From the NCBI GenBank assembly GCA_023416275.1, contig JAEZIB010000161.1:61131-125130 (forward strand): DNA of 64,000 nt, in the 5' to 3' direction. Position numbers and translations under genes: made by a program. Position 1 is the stretch's first letter; the number at the start of each line of letters is the position of its first letter. The notes beneath the pieces are model-generated. The model worked only from the letters and a program-made list of their open reading frames with translations. It did not search any database and was not told where the DNA came from. Of the stretch, positions 35,904-45,178 are shown piece by piece. Origin of the DNA: Bacillota bacterium (GTDB lineage: Bacteria > Bacillota > Clostridia > Acetivibrionales > DSM-1351).

Positions 35904-37079
35904 ATGGACATAATTACGTGCGTTGATACCAAGATATTAATAACGATTACATTTTTTATTGTGATTGCACTTCTTTTGGGTATTATATGGAATTACAGAA
36001 AAAAACTTGCAAAGATGCGGAAAATAAATCTTGCAGGAATAAATATGTCATCAGGAGCACAACAAAAGTTGATTCAGAGAATTATGGAGGTTGCAAAACA
36101 ACAGGTTCATGCCGAATCTTGTTCACTTTATTTTGTTAATGATGAGACCAAAGAGTTATATTTTGGAGTTGCCCTTGGAGAAAAGGGTTCTTTGATTAAG
36201 GAGCTGAGATTTAAGATTGACGATAGCTTTATTGCTGGCTGGGTAGCTACTTATAAAAAAACTTTAAATATAAAAGATGTAAATAAAGATAAACGCTTCA
36301 AAAATCGTAATATTGCTAAAAATTTTGGACTTAATGAAAAATCATTTCTTACAATGCCAATAATATTTGACGGCAAACTAGTTGCAGTCTTACAGATGAT
36401 AAATAAACTTAATGGCGGACATTTCAGTAAAGCTGATGAGGAAACAATGGAGCTGCTTATTGAGACACAGATTGCTCCAAATCTTGAAAAAGCAAAAGTC
36501 TATAATTATATGCAAGAGTTATTTAATGATTCTATTCAAACAATTGCAAATGCCATTGATGCTAGAGATGAATATACACAGGGACACTGTATGAGAGTAG
36601 CTGAGTATTCTATGATGATAGGAAAGGAACTTGGCTTAGAGGGTGAGGAACTTGTAAGCCTTCGTTATTCTGCAGTGTTACATGATGTTGGGAAAATAGG
36701 CATAAGAGACAGCATTCTAAATAGTAAACAAAAGCTATCTGAAGAAGAATTTGAAGAAATGAAAAGTCATGTAATTAAGGGAACTAAGATTTTAGAGCAG
36801 ATAAGCAAAACAAATCCAGACATAGTATACGGCGTTAAATATCATCATGAAAGATATGATGGAAAAGGTTATTGTGAAGGCTTGTCTAGAGAGGAAATCC
36901 CACTATTTGCAAGGATTATTGCTGTTGCGGATACCTTCGATGCTATGACAAGCAATAGACCTTATAGAAAAGAGTTCCCACAGGAGGCTGCAGTGGCTGA
37001 ATTAATAAGAGGTGCAGGTACTCAATATGACAAAAAAATAGTTGATGCATTCGTTAGGTGTTTTGATGGTCAGAGCTAA
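35904..37079 (+). CDS. GAF-HD-GYP protein, probable cyclic-di-GMP phosphodiesterase
   Basis: 391 residues: one N-terminal transmembrane helix (about 11-27), a GAF domain (about 50-200; ESCSLYFVNDETKELYF), and an HD-GYP domain (about 210-385). The HD pair is in LHDVGKIGIRD, preceded by GHCMRVAEYS, and the GYP-region motif is HHERYDGKGY. Metal ligands appear complete. It should break down cyclic di-GMP in response to a GAF ligand. RBS GAGGT. It begins a run of genes with a CHASE2 cyclase 28 bp later. Confidence 0.9.
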   Translation: MDIITCVDTKILITITFFIVIALLLGIIWNYRKKLAKMRKINLAGINMSSGAQQKLIQRIMEVAKQQVHAESCSLYFVNDETKELYFGVALGEKGSLIKELRFKIDDSFIAGWVATYKKTLNIKDVNKDKRFKNRNIAKNFGLNEKSFLTMPIIFDGKLVAVLQMINKLNGGHFSKADEETMELLIETQIAPNLEKAKVYNYMQELFNDSIQTIANAIDARDEYTQGHCMRVAEYSMMIGKELGLEGEELVSLRYSAVLHDVGKIGIRDSILNSKQKLSEEEFEEMKSHVIKGTKILEQISKTNPDIVYGVKYHHERYDGKGYCEGLSREEIPLFARIIAVADTFDAMTSNRPYRKEFPQEAAVAELIRGAGTQYDKKIVDAFVRCFDGQS

Positions 37080-37106
37080 AAAAGAAGTAATAAAAAAGGG
37101 GACAAT

Positions 37107-38948
37107 ATGGGTAGACTTTTCAGCTTTGTAAAACATACATGGATATTGTTTGTTTTTATGTTAGTTATAGGTTTTTTGTCGTTTTTTGACAGTGCTATGT
37201 CTATAGATAGAGCTTTGCAGGATTATATATTTACAATAAATTCACCAACGCGGAGCGAAAACATATTTGTTATTGGTATTGACAACGAAACTCTTGATGA
37301 AATAGGCCCTTGGGGAACCTGGTCAAGAGGTGTATTAGGTGAATTGATTAATACATTAAATGCTGATCCTCAAAATGCGCCTTCAGTTATAGGAATAGAT
37401 ATTATGTACTTCGGAAACAAGGAGGAGGACTTGGAAGGTGATGAGCATCTGGCGCTTGCTGCTGAAGCTGCAGGGAATGTTGTTGTAGCTAATGAAGTTT
37501 TTTTTGGAAAAGAAATAGACAATGAGGGCTTATTTGATTTTTTTGTTGTTGATCATATAGACCAACCTTATGATGCATTAAAAAATGTTACAAAGCAGGG
37601 TTTCATAAATACAATTCCAGATATAGCGGATAACAAAGTGCGTAAATCCTTGCATAAAGTGACCTATGGGGGTAGGGAATACTATAGCTTTGCATATGAG
37701 ATATATAAGCTATACGCTGAAAAAAAAGGTCTGACATTAAAATCACAACCCAACCTAGATTATAGAAACCAATGGAATATTGAATTTGCATCAGGAGACT
37801 ATGGAGGATATTCATTATCAAAGGTACTATCAGGAGAAATACCGGCTAGCGAATTTAAGGATGGCATAGTCATTGTTGGTCCGTATAGTACTGGAATGCA
37901 GGATGGATATTTTACTCCAATTGATAATAATCAATTATTTGGTGTAGATATACACGCAAATATAGTTCAGTGTCTACTAGACAATAGGTTTAAACATGAA
38001 GCACCTAGAAATTTTCAAACAATTATTCTGCTGGCATTAATGACTGCGCTATATGTATGTTTTAGAAAAATTAATATTAAGCTCTCATCACTTATATTTG
38101 TGGCAGCAATGTTTTGTGGAGTAGCAACACCATTTTTGTTATATAGAATTGGAATAGTTATAAGTGTATTTTATCCATTACTAACGGTAATTTTACTATA
38201 TTTGTTTTGTTTGATCTGGAATTATATATTCGAAATACTACGACGAAAGAGAATAACAGATAGCTTTAAAAAGTATGTTGCACCTCAAGTTGTTGATACC
38301 CTAGTTAAGGATGGAATTGATGAATTAAAGCTAGGTGGAGTCAGAAGGGACATTGCAGTTCTTTTTGTTGATATAAGAGGGTTTTCTACAATGTCTGAAA
38401 AACTAAATCCAGAGCAGGTTGTTGAAATTCTTAATGATTATTTAAATTTAACATCAACAGCAATTTTTAAGTTTGATGGTACTTTGGATAAATTCATAGG
38501 GGATGCAACGATGGCTGTATTTAATGCGCCTTTAGATATAGATAATCCTGTATTAAAGGCTATTTGTGCAGCACTATACATGTTAAAAGGAGCAAAGCAG
38601 CTGGGCGAAAAGTGTCTGAATAAATATGGGACCAAAGTAACCTTTGGTATTGGTATTAATTATGGTACAGCAATTGTGGGGAATATTGGAGCTGCATTTA
38701 GAATGGAATATACAGCTATTGGAGATGCGGTCAATACAGCCCAGAGGCTTGAAAGCAACGCTAAGCCAGGGCAAATACTGATAAGTGAAAGTGTATATGA
38801 AGTGGTTAAGGAATTTGTAAAGGTAACTCCTATTGGCATTATACCTCTTAAGGGAAAAAGTGAAGATGTATCTGTATATCAGCTAGATGGATTAACAGTT
38901 GAGAATATAGAAACGGAACTGCAAAGGATAAAAGAGGTTAAAAAATAA
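37107..38948 (+). CDS. CHASE2-domain adenylate cyclase (class III)
   Basis: 613 residues: an N-terminal helix, an external CHASE2 sensor (about 35-295), three clustered helices (about 300-375), and a class III cyclase domain (about 400-590). Metal Asp residues lie in VLFVDIRGFS and FIGDATMAVF; the Lys of LDKFIGD fits adenine selection; IGDAVNTAQRLES has the Asn and Arg of the transition state. It should make cAMP from ATP on an outside signal. CHASE2 cyclases often occur with FecR-domain proteins; one is encoded 2.6 kb downstream. Confidence 0.9.
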   Translation: MGRLFSFVKHTWILFVFMLVIGFLSFFDSAMSIDRALQDYIFTINSPTRSENIFVIGIDNETLDEIGPWGTWSRGVLGELINTLNADPQNAPSVIGIDIMYFGNKEEDLEGDEHLALAAEAAGNVVVANEVFFGKEIDNEGLFDFFVVDHIDQPYDALKNVTKQGFINTIPDIADNKVRKSLHKVTYGGREYYSFAYEIYKLYAEKKGLTLKSQPNLDYRNQWNIEFASGDYGGYSLSKVLSGEIPASEFKDGIVIVGPYSTGMQDGYFTPIDNNQLFGVDIHANIVQCLLDNRFKHEAPRNFQTIILLALMTALYVCFRKINIKLSSLIFVAAMFCGVATPFLLYRIGIVISVFYPLLTVILLYLFCLIWNYIFEILRRKRITDSFKKYVAPQVVDTLVKDGIDELKLGGVRRDIAVLFVDIRGFSTMSEKLNPEQVVEILNDYLNLTSTAIFKFDGTLDKFIGDATMAVFNAPLDIDNPVLKAICAALYMLKGAKQLGEKCLNKYGTKVTFGIGINYGTAIVGNIGAAFRMEYTAIGDAVNTAQRLESNAKPGQILISESVYEVVKEFVKVTPIGIIPLKGKSEDVSVYQLDGLTVENIETELQRIKEVKK

Positions 38949-38966
38949 ATTTAGGACGGTAATCGA

Positions 38967-39653
38967 ATGCAAAATACAGATTTTCTAATGGCATTGATTT
39001 TTACACATCTTTTGGGTGATTATGTTTTTCAGACGTCAAAACTTGCGCAAAGTAAAGCAAAGTCTATTAAGGGTGTGCTAACTCATGTAATAATAGTTTT
39101 TATTGTTAACCTAGTATTTCTTTTCAATTATGGTCTGATTGGAGAAATAGTAGCAGTAATAACAACAGCAGCACACTTTGTTATAGATTATGCCAAAATG
39201 AAAACTGGAATGTATTATAAGATTACTTCAATACATTGCTTAATTGATCAAATAATCCATTTTATTGTAATAATTATCTGTGATTATTGCTTTAGAAATA
39301 TGGTAAATGAACCGATAATAAAGTTAGAATATATTGGTATTTTGAATTATTTAATAATTATCACTTATGTAGCTACAGTAATTGCAAAAATGGTGTTGTG
39401 CGATATATGTGAAAATAAGCCAATGTCATGTGGTTTTTTTAAAAAATATGAAAGGTTATTTGATTTTATAATTATATTAGCCATTGTATTTTCATTTATT
39501 AATACTATATTAGGAATCATAGTATTAGTCATAGCAGCAACAGTATTTTACTTCGTTGAAACTAATTATTTTAAATACTCCCAAAAACAAACTATTCTTA
39601 AAGTAGCAATATATTTAATTTTTGCCTGTGCATTTAGGTTCTTGGTGAACTAA
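38967..39653 (+). CDS. DUF3307 membrane protein
   Basis: 228 residues with about six hydrophobic helices. The N-terminus (LMALIFTHLLGDYVFQTSKLAQSK), with His, Asp and Gln in the first helix, and KGVLTHV are the DUF3307 hallmarks; AHFVIDYAK follows. The family is unassigned. It starts 18 bp after the cyclase, with AGGACGG, so it is likely the third gene of that operon. Confidence 0.78.
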   Translation: MQNTDFLMALIFTHLLGDYVFQTSKLAQSKAKSIKGVLTHVIIVFIVNLVFLFNYGLIGEIVAVITTAAHFVIDYAKMKTGMYYKITSIHCLIDQIIHFIVIIICDYCFRNMVNEPIIKLEYIGILNYLIIITYVATVIAKMVLCDICENKPMSCGFFKKYERLFDFIIILAIVFSFINTILGIIVLVIAATVFYFVETNYFKYSQKQTILKVAIYLIFACAFRFLVN

Positions 39654-39682
39654 TATAACAGTATAAATTTATGATGATTTTT

Positions 39683-39711
39683 TTGACTAAGAGCTAAAGT
39701 GTTATTATATC
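39683..39711 (+). promoter_or_regulatory. Candidate promoter for SLH/NHL gene
   Basis: TTGACT and TATATC are 17 bp apart, giving a leader of roughly 100 nt that contains the short upstream ORF at 39775. Confidence 0.4.
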
Positions 39712-39774
39712 AAGGCTTATCTTGGAGAAAAACATTAAGTTGAGAACTTAATTACATACAAGGGAGGACAGTTC

Positions 39775-39825
39775 TTGCAGTATTTGATGGGGTATACCCA
39801 AATGCATGCAGAAATACAAATATGA
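39775..39825 (+). CDS. Short upstream ORF (16 codons), coupled to next gene
   Basis: A GGGAGGA ribosome site (39763) stands before a TTG that opens a 16-codon frame, MQYLMGYTQMHAEIQI. Its TGA overlaps the ATG of the SLH/NHL gene (ATGA). That gene has no RBS of its own, so its translation may depend on ribosomes finishing this leader. Confidence 0.4.
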   Translation: MQYLMGYTQMHAEIQI

Positions 39826-41399
39826 AGAGGAAAATAAGAATTACTTCACTTGCTATTGCTGGAATCATAATATTTCAAATTTGTGGGATAATTGTTGAGG
39901 CTCAAATTTCTAATCACTGGGCTCAAGTATATATCAATGAGCTAAAACAAGACGAGAAGATTAATGCTTACATAGAGCAAAGCACAATTTTAAGTAAATT
40001 GGATAAACCTATTACAAAGGAGGTTTTTTTAAAGCTGCTTACTTGCTCAATAAATAAGGAAGTTGTAGATAGCCTTAATAAACAATTAGATACTGCTTAT
40101 ATTAATAACACAAAAAACAGTATATCTCGTGAAGAAGCAATAACTATTGCAGGAATGCTTTGTAAGCTTGAATCCTATAATCAAGTTGCATTTAATGATA
40201 AAGACAGTATATCAGAGGATGCATGCAATTATATTTCGGCATTTTATGAGCAAGGAATAGTAGTGGGTTATGAAAATAATAAGTTCTTTCCGGAAAATAA
40301 GCTTAAAGTTGCGGAAGCTATTGTAATAACAAGTAAGCTAATAAAAAAAGGCTTTATTACTTCAAATAAAGTCAGTGATATTGCTGGAGACAAAAATGGT
40401 TACAACGATGGAGCAGTAGCTCAGGCAGATTTTTATAGACCCGTTGGGTTATGTGATGACAGAAAAAATGGAATATTAGTTGTTGACTCATATAACAACT
40501 TAATACGAAGGATATTCAATAAAAATGTTGAAACTGTTGCTGGAAAGAAGCCAGACAGAGCTGATGGTTATGGAATTCCCAGCGGTGGACATATAGATGC
40601 AGAAACAAGTGAAGCATTATTTAATAAACCACAGTTTGTAGCTGCAAATGCAAATGGAGATATAATAGTATCAGATACTGAGAATAATTCCATAAGACTT
40701 ATTTCAAAGTCTAAGGTTATATCATTAAATAGTACGACATCTTCAGGATACAGAGATGGTAAACTTGCTACAGCTCTTTTTAATAAGCCATCGGATATTG
40801 TATACGATAAGTTGGGAAATGTTTATATTGCAGACACTTTAAATAATTGTATTAGGTATGTTGATATAAAAAAAGGTGAAGTGTCGACGTATGCGGGGAA
40901 AAAGTTAATAGCAGGTTTAAAAGATGGAAAGATAAGTGATTCATTATTTAACCAGCCTGTGGGTTTGGCCATAGACAAAAATGGGGTTCTATATGTATCT
41001 GATAGTGGAAATCAGAGAATCAGAAAGATTGAGAAGGGTATTGTTTCAACAATAGCTGGCTCGGGAAAGAATATACTTGAAGGAACCAGCTATATAGAAG
41101 GTGGTTATGCTGACGGTAAAAGGAATGAGGCTAGATTTAATTTTCCGGGTGGCATTGATGTCAGTGACAATGGAATAATTTTTGTTGCAGATACCAGAAA
41201 TCATAGAATAAGAGCAATTACAAGTACATCAGTTATTACAATAGCAGGTAATGGTGAAGCGGGATATTTCTCGAGTATGTCAAGAGCTTCAGCTTTTAAC
41301 GAACCATCAGATATATTGGTTAGTGGCAATAAAATATATGTAAGTGATACATTTAATTCTAAGATAAGGGCAATCAATATTGACACAAGTTGGAAATAG
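39822..41399 (+). CDS. Secreted SLH/NHL-repeat surface protein
   Basis: 525 residues with an N-terminal signal helix (about 5-25). Residues about 28-185 look like two to three S-layer-homology units (ISNHWAQVYINEL; CNYISAFYEQGIVVGYENN followed by FFPENKLKVAEAI), which bind cell-wall polymers. Residues about 200-520 hold about five NHL repeats, for example PVGLAIDKNGVLYVSDSGNQ and GGIDVSDNGIIFVADTRNHR, forming a beta-propeller for protein or ligand contacts. Translation appears coupled to the short ORF in front. A role in the cell-surface side of the adjacent CHASE2/FecR cluster is inferred. Confidence 0.83.
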   Translation: MKRKIRITSLAIAGIIIFQICGIIVEAQISNHWAQVYINELKQDEKINAYIEQSTILSKLDKPITKEVFLKLLTCSINKEVVDSLNKQLDTAYINNTKNSISREEAITIAGMLCKLESYNQVAFNDKDSISEDACNYISAFYEQGIVVGYENNKFFPENKLKVAEAIVITSKLIKKGFITSNKVSDIAGDKNGYNDGAVAQADFYRPVGLCDDRKNGILVVDSYNNLIRRIFNKNVETVAGKKPDRADGYGIPSGGHIDAETSEALFNKPQFVAANANGDIIVSDTENNSIRLISKSKVISLNSTTSSGYRDGKLATALFNKPSDIVYDKLGNVYIADTLNNCIRYVDIKKGEVSTYAGKKLIAGLKDGKISDSLFNQPVGLAIDKNGVLYVSDSGNQRIRKIEKGIVSTIAGSGKNILEGTSYIEGGYADGKRNEARFNFPGGIDVSDNGIIFVADTRNHRIRAITSTSVITIAGNGEAGYFSSMSRASAFNEPSDILVSGNKIYVSDTFNSKIRAINIDTSWK

Positions 41400-41522
41400 G
41401 TTTAAAATGTAATTATAAGTGAAATAATGTCGATATATGTTGCGTTAGACTACTATAATTGATAATTGTCAACAAAATAGCCCGTAATGTGACGTATTTG
41501 AATTGTTAAAGGGGGGCGAATC

Positions 41523-42758
41523 ATGAGGCGTCAAACAATAAAAATGCTATCGATGATGTTTGTATTACTGTTTGCTTTGACTTCAATAGAGTTAGTGCCA
41601 GCATTAGCAGCTGAAGGAAGAACAGCAAAGATATATGATTATAGCAACACAGTAACTGTTATCAGGGGAAAATCAAGCTTAAAGGTGTATAAGAGCATGA
41701 GACTTAAAGAGGGAGACACCATTAAAACAGGTGAAAACTCTATTGCATACATTGAAATTGATAGTGATAAGGTAGTTAAAATGGATTCGTCTACAATTAT
41801 AACTTTAAGTAATTTTGACGGTACAGATAAAAATGGAAGTATAAATATTAGCTTGACAAGTGGCAAGATATTTAATGATATAAAGAAAAAGCTTACTAAA
41901 AATTCTACATATAAAGTAAGAACACCAAATGCTGTAATGGGTGTAAGAGGTACTACGTTTGTTGTAGGTATTAAGCCTTTATCGGGCGACAACCATCAGA
42001 CAGAATTATCTGTTTTAGATGGAACAGTAGCTTTTGCTGCATCACAACAAGAACATTCAAATGTATTTGTTGAAATGAATCAAAAAGCAAATACTACTCA
42101 GTTAACAGAGGATAAACTACCAAAAGTAACAGAATTAAATACAACGGATTTAGGGACCTTCGAGCTAGAAGAAATAGTTAATAATAGTGAACTAAAAAAC
42201 AATATTAGTGAGGTCCTTAAGCAAGAAAGAACAACTCTGGATGAGGTTTTAGAGCAGGCTAAAAAGAAAGAAAATGGGTTTGAGAAAAGGAAAAATCAGG
42301 ATGGGTTTATAGAATCTGATCCAGATGGTAAAGGAAACATTGGAAATGGCAATTTAACACAAGATAATAATGGCAACGGAAATCTCAACACCGATCCTAA
42401 CAACAACGGAAATGGTAGCACCACACCTAGTAGCGGAGGCAACGGAAACCCTAATGCCAATCCTAACAACAACGGAAACGGGAGCACTACACCCAGTAGC
42501 GGAGGCAATGGAAACCCCAACGCCAATCCTAACAACAACGGAAATGGTAGCACCACACCTAGTAGTGGAGGAAACGGAAATCCCAACGTCAATCCTAACA
42601 ACAATGGAAATGGGAGCACTACACCCAGTAGCGGAGGCAACGGAAACCCCAACGCCAATCCCAACAACAATGGAAATGGGAGCACTAAACCCAATAGCGG
42701 AGGCAACGGAAACCCTAACGCCAATCCCAACAACAACGGAAATGGCAAGGATAAATAG
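41523..42758 (+). CDS. Secreted FecR-domain protein with 22-residue repeat tail
   Basis: 411 residues with a signal peptide ending near VPALAAEG. Residues about 45-170 form a FecR domain (LKEGDTIKTGENSIAYIEID, TPNAVMGVRGTTFVVG), which in non-TonB settings is a secreted sensor or polymer-binding module. A helical acidic part follows to about residue 250. The tail is five copies of a 22-residue unit beginning NPNNNGNGSTTPSSGG, ending in GNGKDK. RBS AGGGGGG. The same cluster encodes a CHASE2 cyclase, a common partner of FecR proteins. Confidence 0.85.
   Translation: MRRQTIKMLSMMFVLLFALTSIELVPALAAEGRTAKIYDYSNTVTVIRGKSSLKVYKSMRLKEGDTIKTGENSIAYIEIDSDKVVKMDSSTIITLSNFDGTDKNGSINISLTSGKIFNDIKKKLTKNSTYKVRTPNAVMGVRGTTFVVGIKPLSGDNHQTELSVLDGTVAFAASQQEHSNVFVEMNQKANTTQLTEDKLPKVTELNTTDLGTFELEEIVNNSELKNNISEVLKQERTTLDEVLEQAKKKENGFEKRKNQDGFIESDPDGKGNIGNGNLTQDNNGNGNLNTDPNNNGNGSTTPSSGGNGNPNANPNNNGNGSTTPSSGGNGNPNANPNNNGNGSTTPSSGGNGNPNVNPNNNGNGSTTPSSGGNGNPNANPNNNGNGSTKPNSGGNGNPNANPNNNGNGKDK
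42388..42745 (+). repeat. 66-bp tandem repeat in FecR-protein tail
   Basis: About five units of 66 bp, each encoding an Asn/Gly/Ser/Pro-rich 22-mer, differ mostly by silent changes (AACGGAAAT versus AATGGAAAT). It keeps long frames open on other strands, which are shadows. Copy number is likely variable between strains. Confidence 0.85.
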
Positions 42759-42833
42759 CATATAGATTCTCTGCTTTACCAATTAAATCAGTGGTAGGCA
42801 AGAAAGATAAATAATTTATAAGGTCACAAACAT

Positions 42834-42887
42834 GGGACAGTTTTTGTTGATGCATTAAGCATTTCCAAATTAACTGTCCCTTTAATT
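42834..42887 (+). terminator. Terminator after FecR-protein gene
   Basis: GGGACAGTT pairs with AACTGTCCC across a 29-nt loop that has its own ATGC/GCAT stem, followed by TTTAATTTAG. Confidence 0.65.
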
Positions 42888-43148
42888 TAGAATATAGGAA
42901 TTTATATCTTTAGAGTGTTACAAAAGCATTAGTAATTCTGAATTTGAATGTTTAACAAAAGTAAAATAACGAACAAATAAATTTGTATATTTCGAAATAG
43001 GTTTAGGAGAGTGCAGAGTAAATATGCCGTGTTTGGTAGGGAAAGTAGTTCCTCTAGAGTATCTGTTGGGAGACCTTGCGAACGAAGAAACATTTTCATG
43101 TATTTTATATATATTTGAGGTGGTAAATTGTTTTTCGAAGCAAATTTC

Positions 43149-43176
43149 TTGATAGAATTGTGATAAATTGTATAAT
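43149..43176 (+). promoter_or_regulatory. deoB promoter
   Basis: TTGATA and TATAAT are 16 bp apart and lie about 70 bp before the deoB start. The remaining gap after the FecR terminator holds only a doubtful 42-codon frame (43024-43152). Confidence 0.5.
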
Positions 43177-43242
43177 ATATAATATTAATTAAGTATAATT
43201 GAAATATTGGAATTAATAATAAAGACAAGGAGAAATTTTTCT

Positions 43243-44418
43243 ATGGGAAATATAAATAGAGTGGTTTTAATTGTGTTAGATAGTGTAGGTATAGGTGAAC
43301 TTCCTGATGCAGCTGAGTATGGGGATAATGGAAGTAATACAGTAGGAAACATTGTAAAGGTATGTGGTAGTATAGATATACCTAATTTGAGCAGACTTGG
43401 AATGGGAAAGATAGATGGAGTTGATTATATATCGGTGCCTCAAAAGATAGAAGGTTGCTATGGAAGAATGGCAGAAGTATCTAAAGGAAAGGACACAATT
43501 ACTGGACATTGGGAAATAGCAGGCCTACAGCTTGAATACCCGTTTCCAACATATCCTCAAGGGTTCTCTAAGGAGATTCTAGAAAAGTTTCAAAAGCTGA
43601 CGGGAAGAGGTGTGCTTGCCAATTGTACAGCTTCAGGAACAGAAATAATTAAAGAGTATGGTGAGGAACATATGAATACGGGAAAACTGATTGTTTACAC
43701 ATCTGCTGACAGTGTTTTTCAAATAGCTGCTCATGAAGAAATAGTTCCTTTAGAAGAATTATATAGGATATGTCAGATTGCCAGAGATATGCTTCAAGGC
43801 AGAGATATGGTTGGACGAGTAATAGCTAGACCATTTATTGGGCAGCCAGGAAGCTTTTCGCGTACTGCAAATAGAAGAGACTTTGCTGCAGAGCCAACAT
43901 CTGATACCATCTTAGATAAAATAAAGCAAAAAGGTTTAGATGTAATAGCAGTAGGAAAAATTGAAGACATTTTTTCTAAAAAAGGAATTACTGAAGCAGA
44001 ACATACCAAATGTAATATGGATGGTGTTGATGTAACACTTAATTATATGAAGAAAAAAAGCAAAGGTTTAATATTTACAAATCTAGTGGATTTCGATATG
44101 GTTTTTGGGCATAGAAATAATCCAGAGGGTTACAAACAGGCTATTGAGGAATTTGATAGACGTCTTCCAGAAATAATATCTGAAATGAGGGAGGATGACT
44201 TGCTAATTATCACAGCTGACCATGGCTGTGACCCAACTACAGAGAGCACTGATCATTCAAGAGAGTACGTTCCTATTCTAATATATGGGCAAAGGATTGA
44301 AAGAGATATAAATTTGGGAACTAGGAAAACTTTTTCTGATATTGCCAGTACTATTTCTGATATATTTGACATTGATGATATCTTCTCAGGAGTAAGCTTC
44401 AAAGATGATATTTTATAA
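43243..44418 (+). CDS. deoB: Phosphopentomutase
   Basis: 391 residues from the ATG at 43243, 9 nt after AAGGAGA; the TTG at 43207 is not used. It interconverts (deoxy)ribose 1- and 5-phosphates in nucleoside salvage. The N-terminus VVLIVLDSVGIGELPDA holds a metal Asp, DTITGHWEIAG holds the Thr that carries phosphate, and TADHGCDPTTESTDHSRE holds the second manganese site. No nucleoside phosphorylase gene is next to it. Confidence 0.96.
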   Translation: MGNINRVVLIVLDSVGIGELPDAAEYGDNGSNTVGNIVKVCGSIDIPNLSRLGMGKIDGVDYISVPQKIEGCYGRMAEVSKGKDTITGHWEIAGLQLEYPFPTYPQGFSKEILEKFQKLTGRGVLANCTASGTEIIKEYGEEHMNTGKLIVYTSADSVFQIAAHEEIVPLEELYRICQIARDMLQGRDMVGRVIARPFIGQPGSFSRTANRRDFAAEPTSDTILDKIKQKGLDVIAVGKIEDIFSKKGITEAEHTKCNMDGVDVTLNYMKKKSKGLIFTNLVDFDMVFGHRNNPEGYKQAIEEFDRRLPEIISEMREDDLLIITADHGCDPTTESTDHSREYVPILIYGQRIERDINLGTRKTFSDIASTISDIFDIDDIFSGVSFKDDIL

Positions 44419-44421
44419 TAT

Positions 44422-44536
44422 AGACCGATGTTGTGTTGTTTTTTCAGAAACAGGTGGGTTCACAAACTAATTCATACAATTATATCTAAACTAACTTCTA
44501 TTGATAGGTTTGGATACCTTAACTAGGAAAGTTGTG
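44422..44536. repeat. Degenerate right half of MITE-like element
   Basis: GACCGATGTTGTGTTG then TTTTTTCAG, AACTAATTCATACAATTAT and TTAACTAGGAAAGTTGTG align in order with the second half of copy 1 (CCGACATCGTGTCGG, AACTAATTCATGCAATTAT, TCAACTGGGAAAGTTGAG). It lies between deoB and cobU. Confidence 0.6.
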
Positions 44537-44562
44537 ATATTAATTAGTTAAAGGAGACTGGA

Positions 44563-45120
44563 ATGTCTAGGCTAATATTAGTAACCGGTGGTGCTCGCAG
44601 CGGTAAGAGTACCTTTGCTGAAGGAAAAGCAAAGGAATGCGGGCATAATGTGCTTTATGTTGCAACATCAAAGCCTATTGATGATGAGATGAAGCAGAGA
44701 ATAGCAAAGCATAAAGCACAAAGGCCTTCTGAGTGGGAGACCCTTGAAGAATACAAAAATTTAGATTTTGCAATATCTAACCATATTAAGGGTAAGGAAG
44801 CAGTTCTTTTAGACTGTATCACAATAATGATTACGAATCTAATGTTTGAGGAAACTTATGATTGGGATAGCTTGACGAGAGACGAGGTTCAAGAAATAGA
44901 AAATTCTGTTCAACATCACATAGAGAGATTATTAGGCTTGTCAAAAATGTCAGAAGTAACGTTTGTGATAGTAACTAATGAAATAGGGCTTGGGATTGTT
45001 CCTGCTACGGCTCTGAGTAGGGATTTTAGGGATATTGCTGGAAGAATGAATCAAATAATTGCAAGAGCCGCGGATGAAGTATACTTCTGTGTGTCAGGTA
45101 TACCAATGAAAATAAAATAA
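44563..45120 (+). CDS. cobU: Adenosylcobinamide kinase/guanylyltransferase
   Basis: 185 residues. The P-loop GGARSGKSTFAE, the GMP-accepting His in KHKAQRPSEW and the LLDCITIMITNLMFEE strand are the CobU signatures; a stop-near GRMNQIIARAADEVYFCVSGIPM closes the protein. It phosphorylates adenosylcobinamide and attaches GMP in the nucleotide-loop assembly of vitamin B12. cobS follows. RBS AAAGGAGAC. No cobalamin riboswitch was found in front of it. Confidence 0.95.
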   Translation: MSRLILVTGGARSGKSTFAEGKAKECGHNVLYVATSKPIDDEMKQRIAKHKAQRPSEWETLEEYKNLDFAISNHIKGKEAVLLDCITIMITNLMFEETYDWDSLTRDEVQEIENSVQHHIERLLGLSKMSEVTFVIVTNEIGLGIVPATALSRDFRDIAGRMNQIIARAADEVYFCVSGIPMKIK

Positions 45121-45178
45121 AGTAGGTATATTAGAAGCTATATGAAAATTGATGCTGAGAATAAGGAGGAATATAAAA

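Noticed and set aside
42388..42745. Possible CRISPR-like array
   Set aside because: Units are contiguous 66-bp coding repeats with no unique spacers.
42296..42782. Long open frames on the other frames and strand over the FecR-protein tail
   Set aside because: They exist only because the 66-bp tandem repeat has no stops in those frames; products are monotonous and there is no RBS.
43024..43152. 42-codon frame MPCLVGKVVPLEYLLGDL... between the FecR and deoB genes, and a 99-codon frame opposite it
   Set aside because: Spacing of the only RBS-like stretch is too long, the stop lies in the deoB promoter, and neither product is recognisable.
44420..44562. Cobalamin riboswitch before cobU
   Set aside because: The gap is explained by a degenerate MITE fragment; no B12-box pattern was seen.
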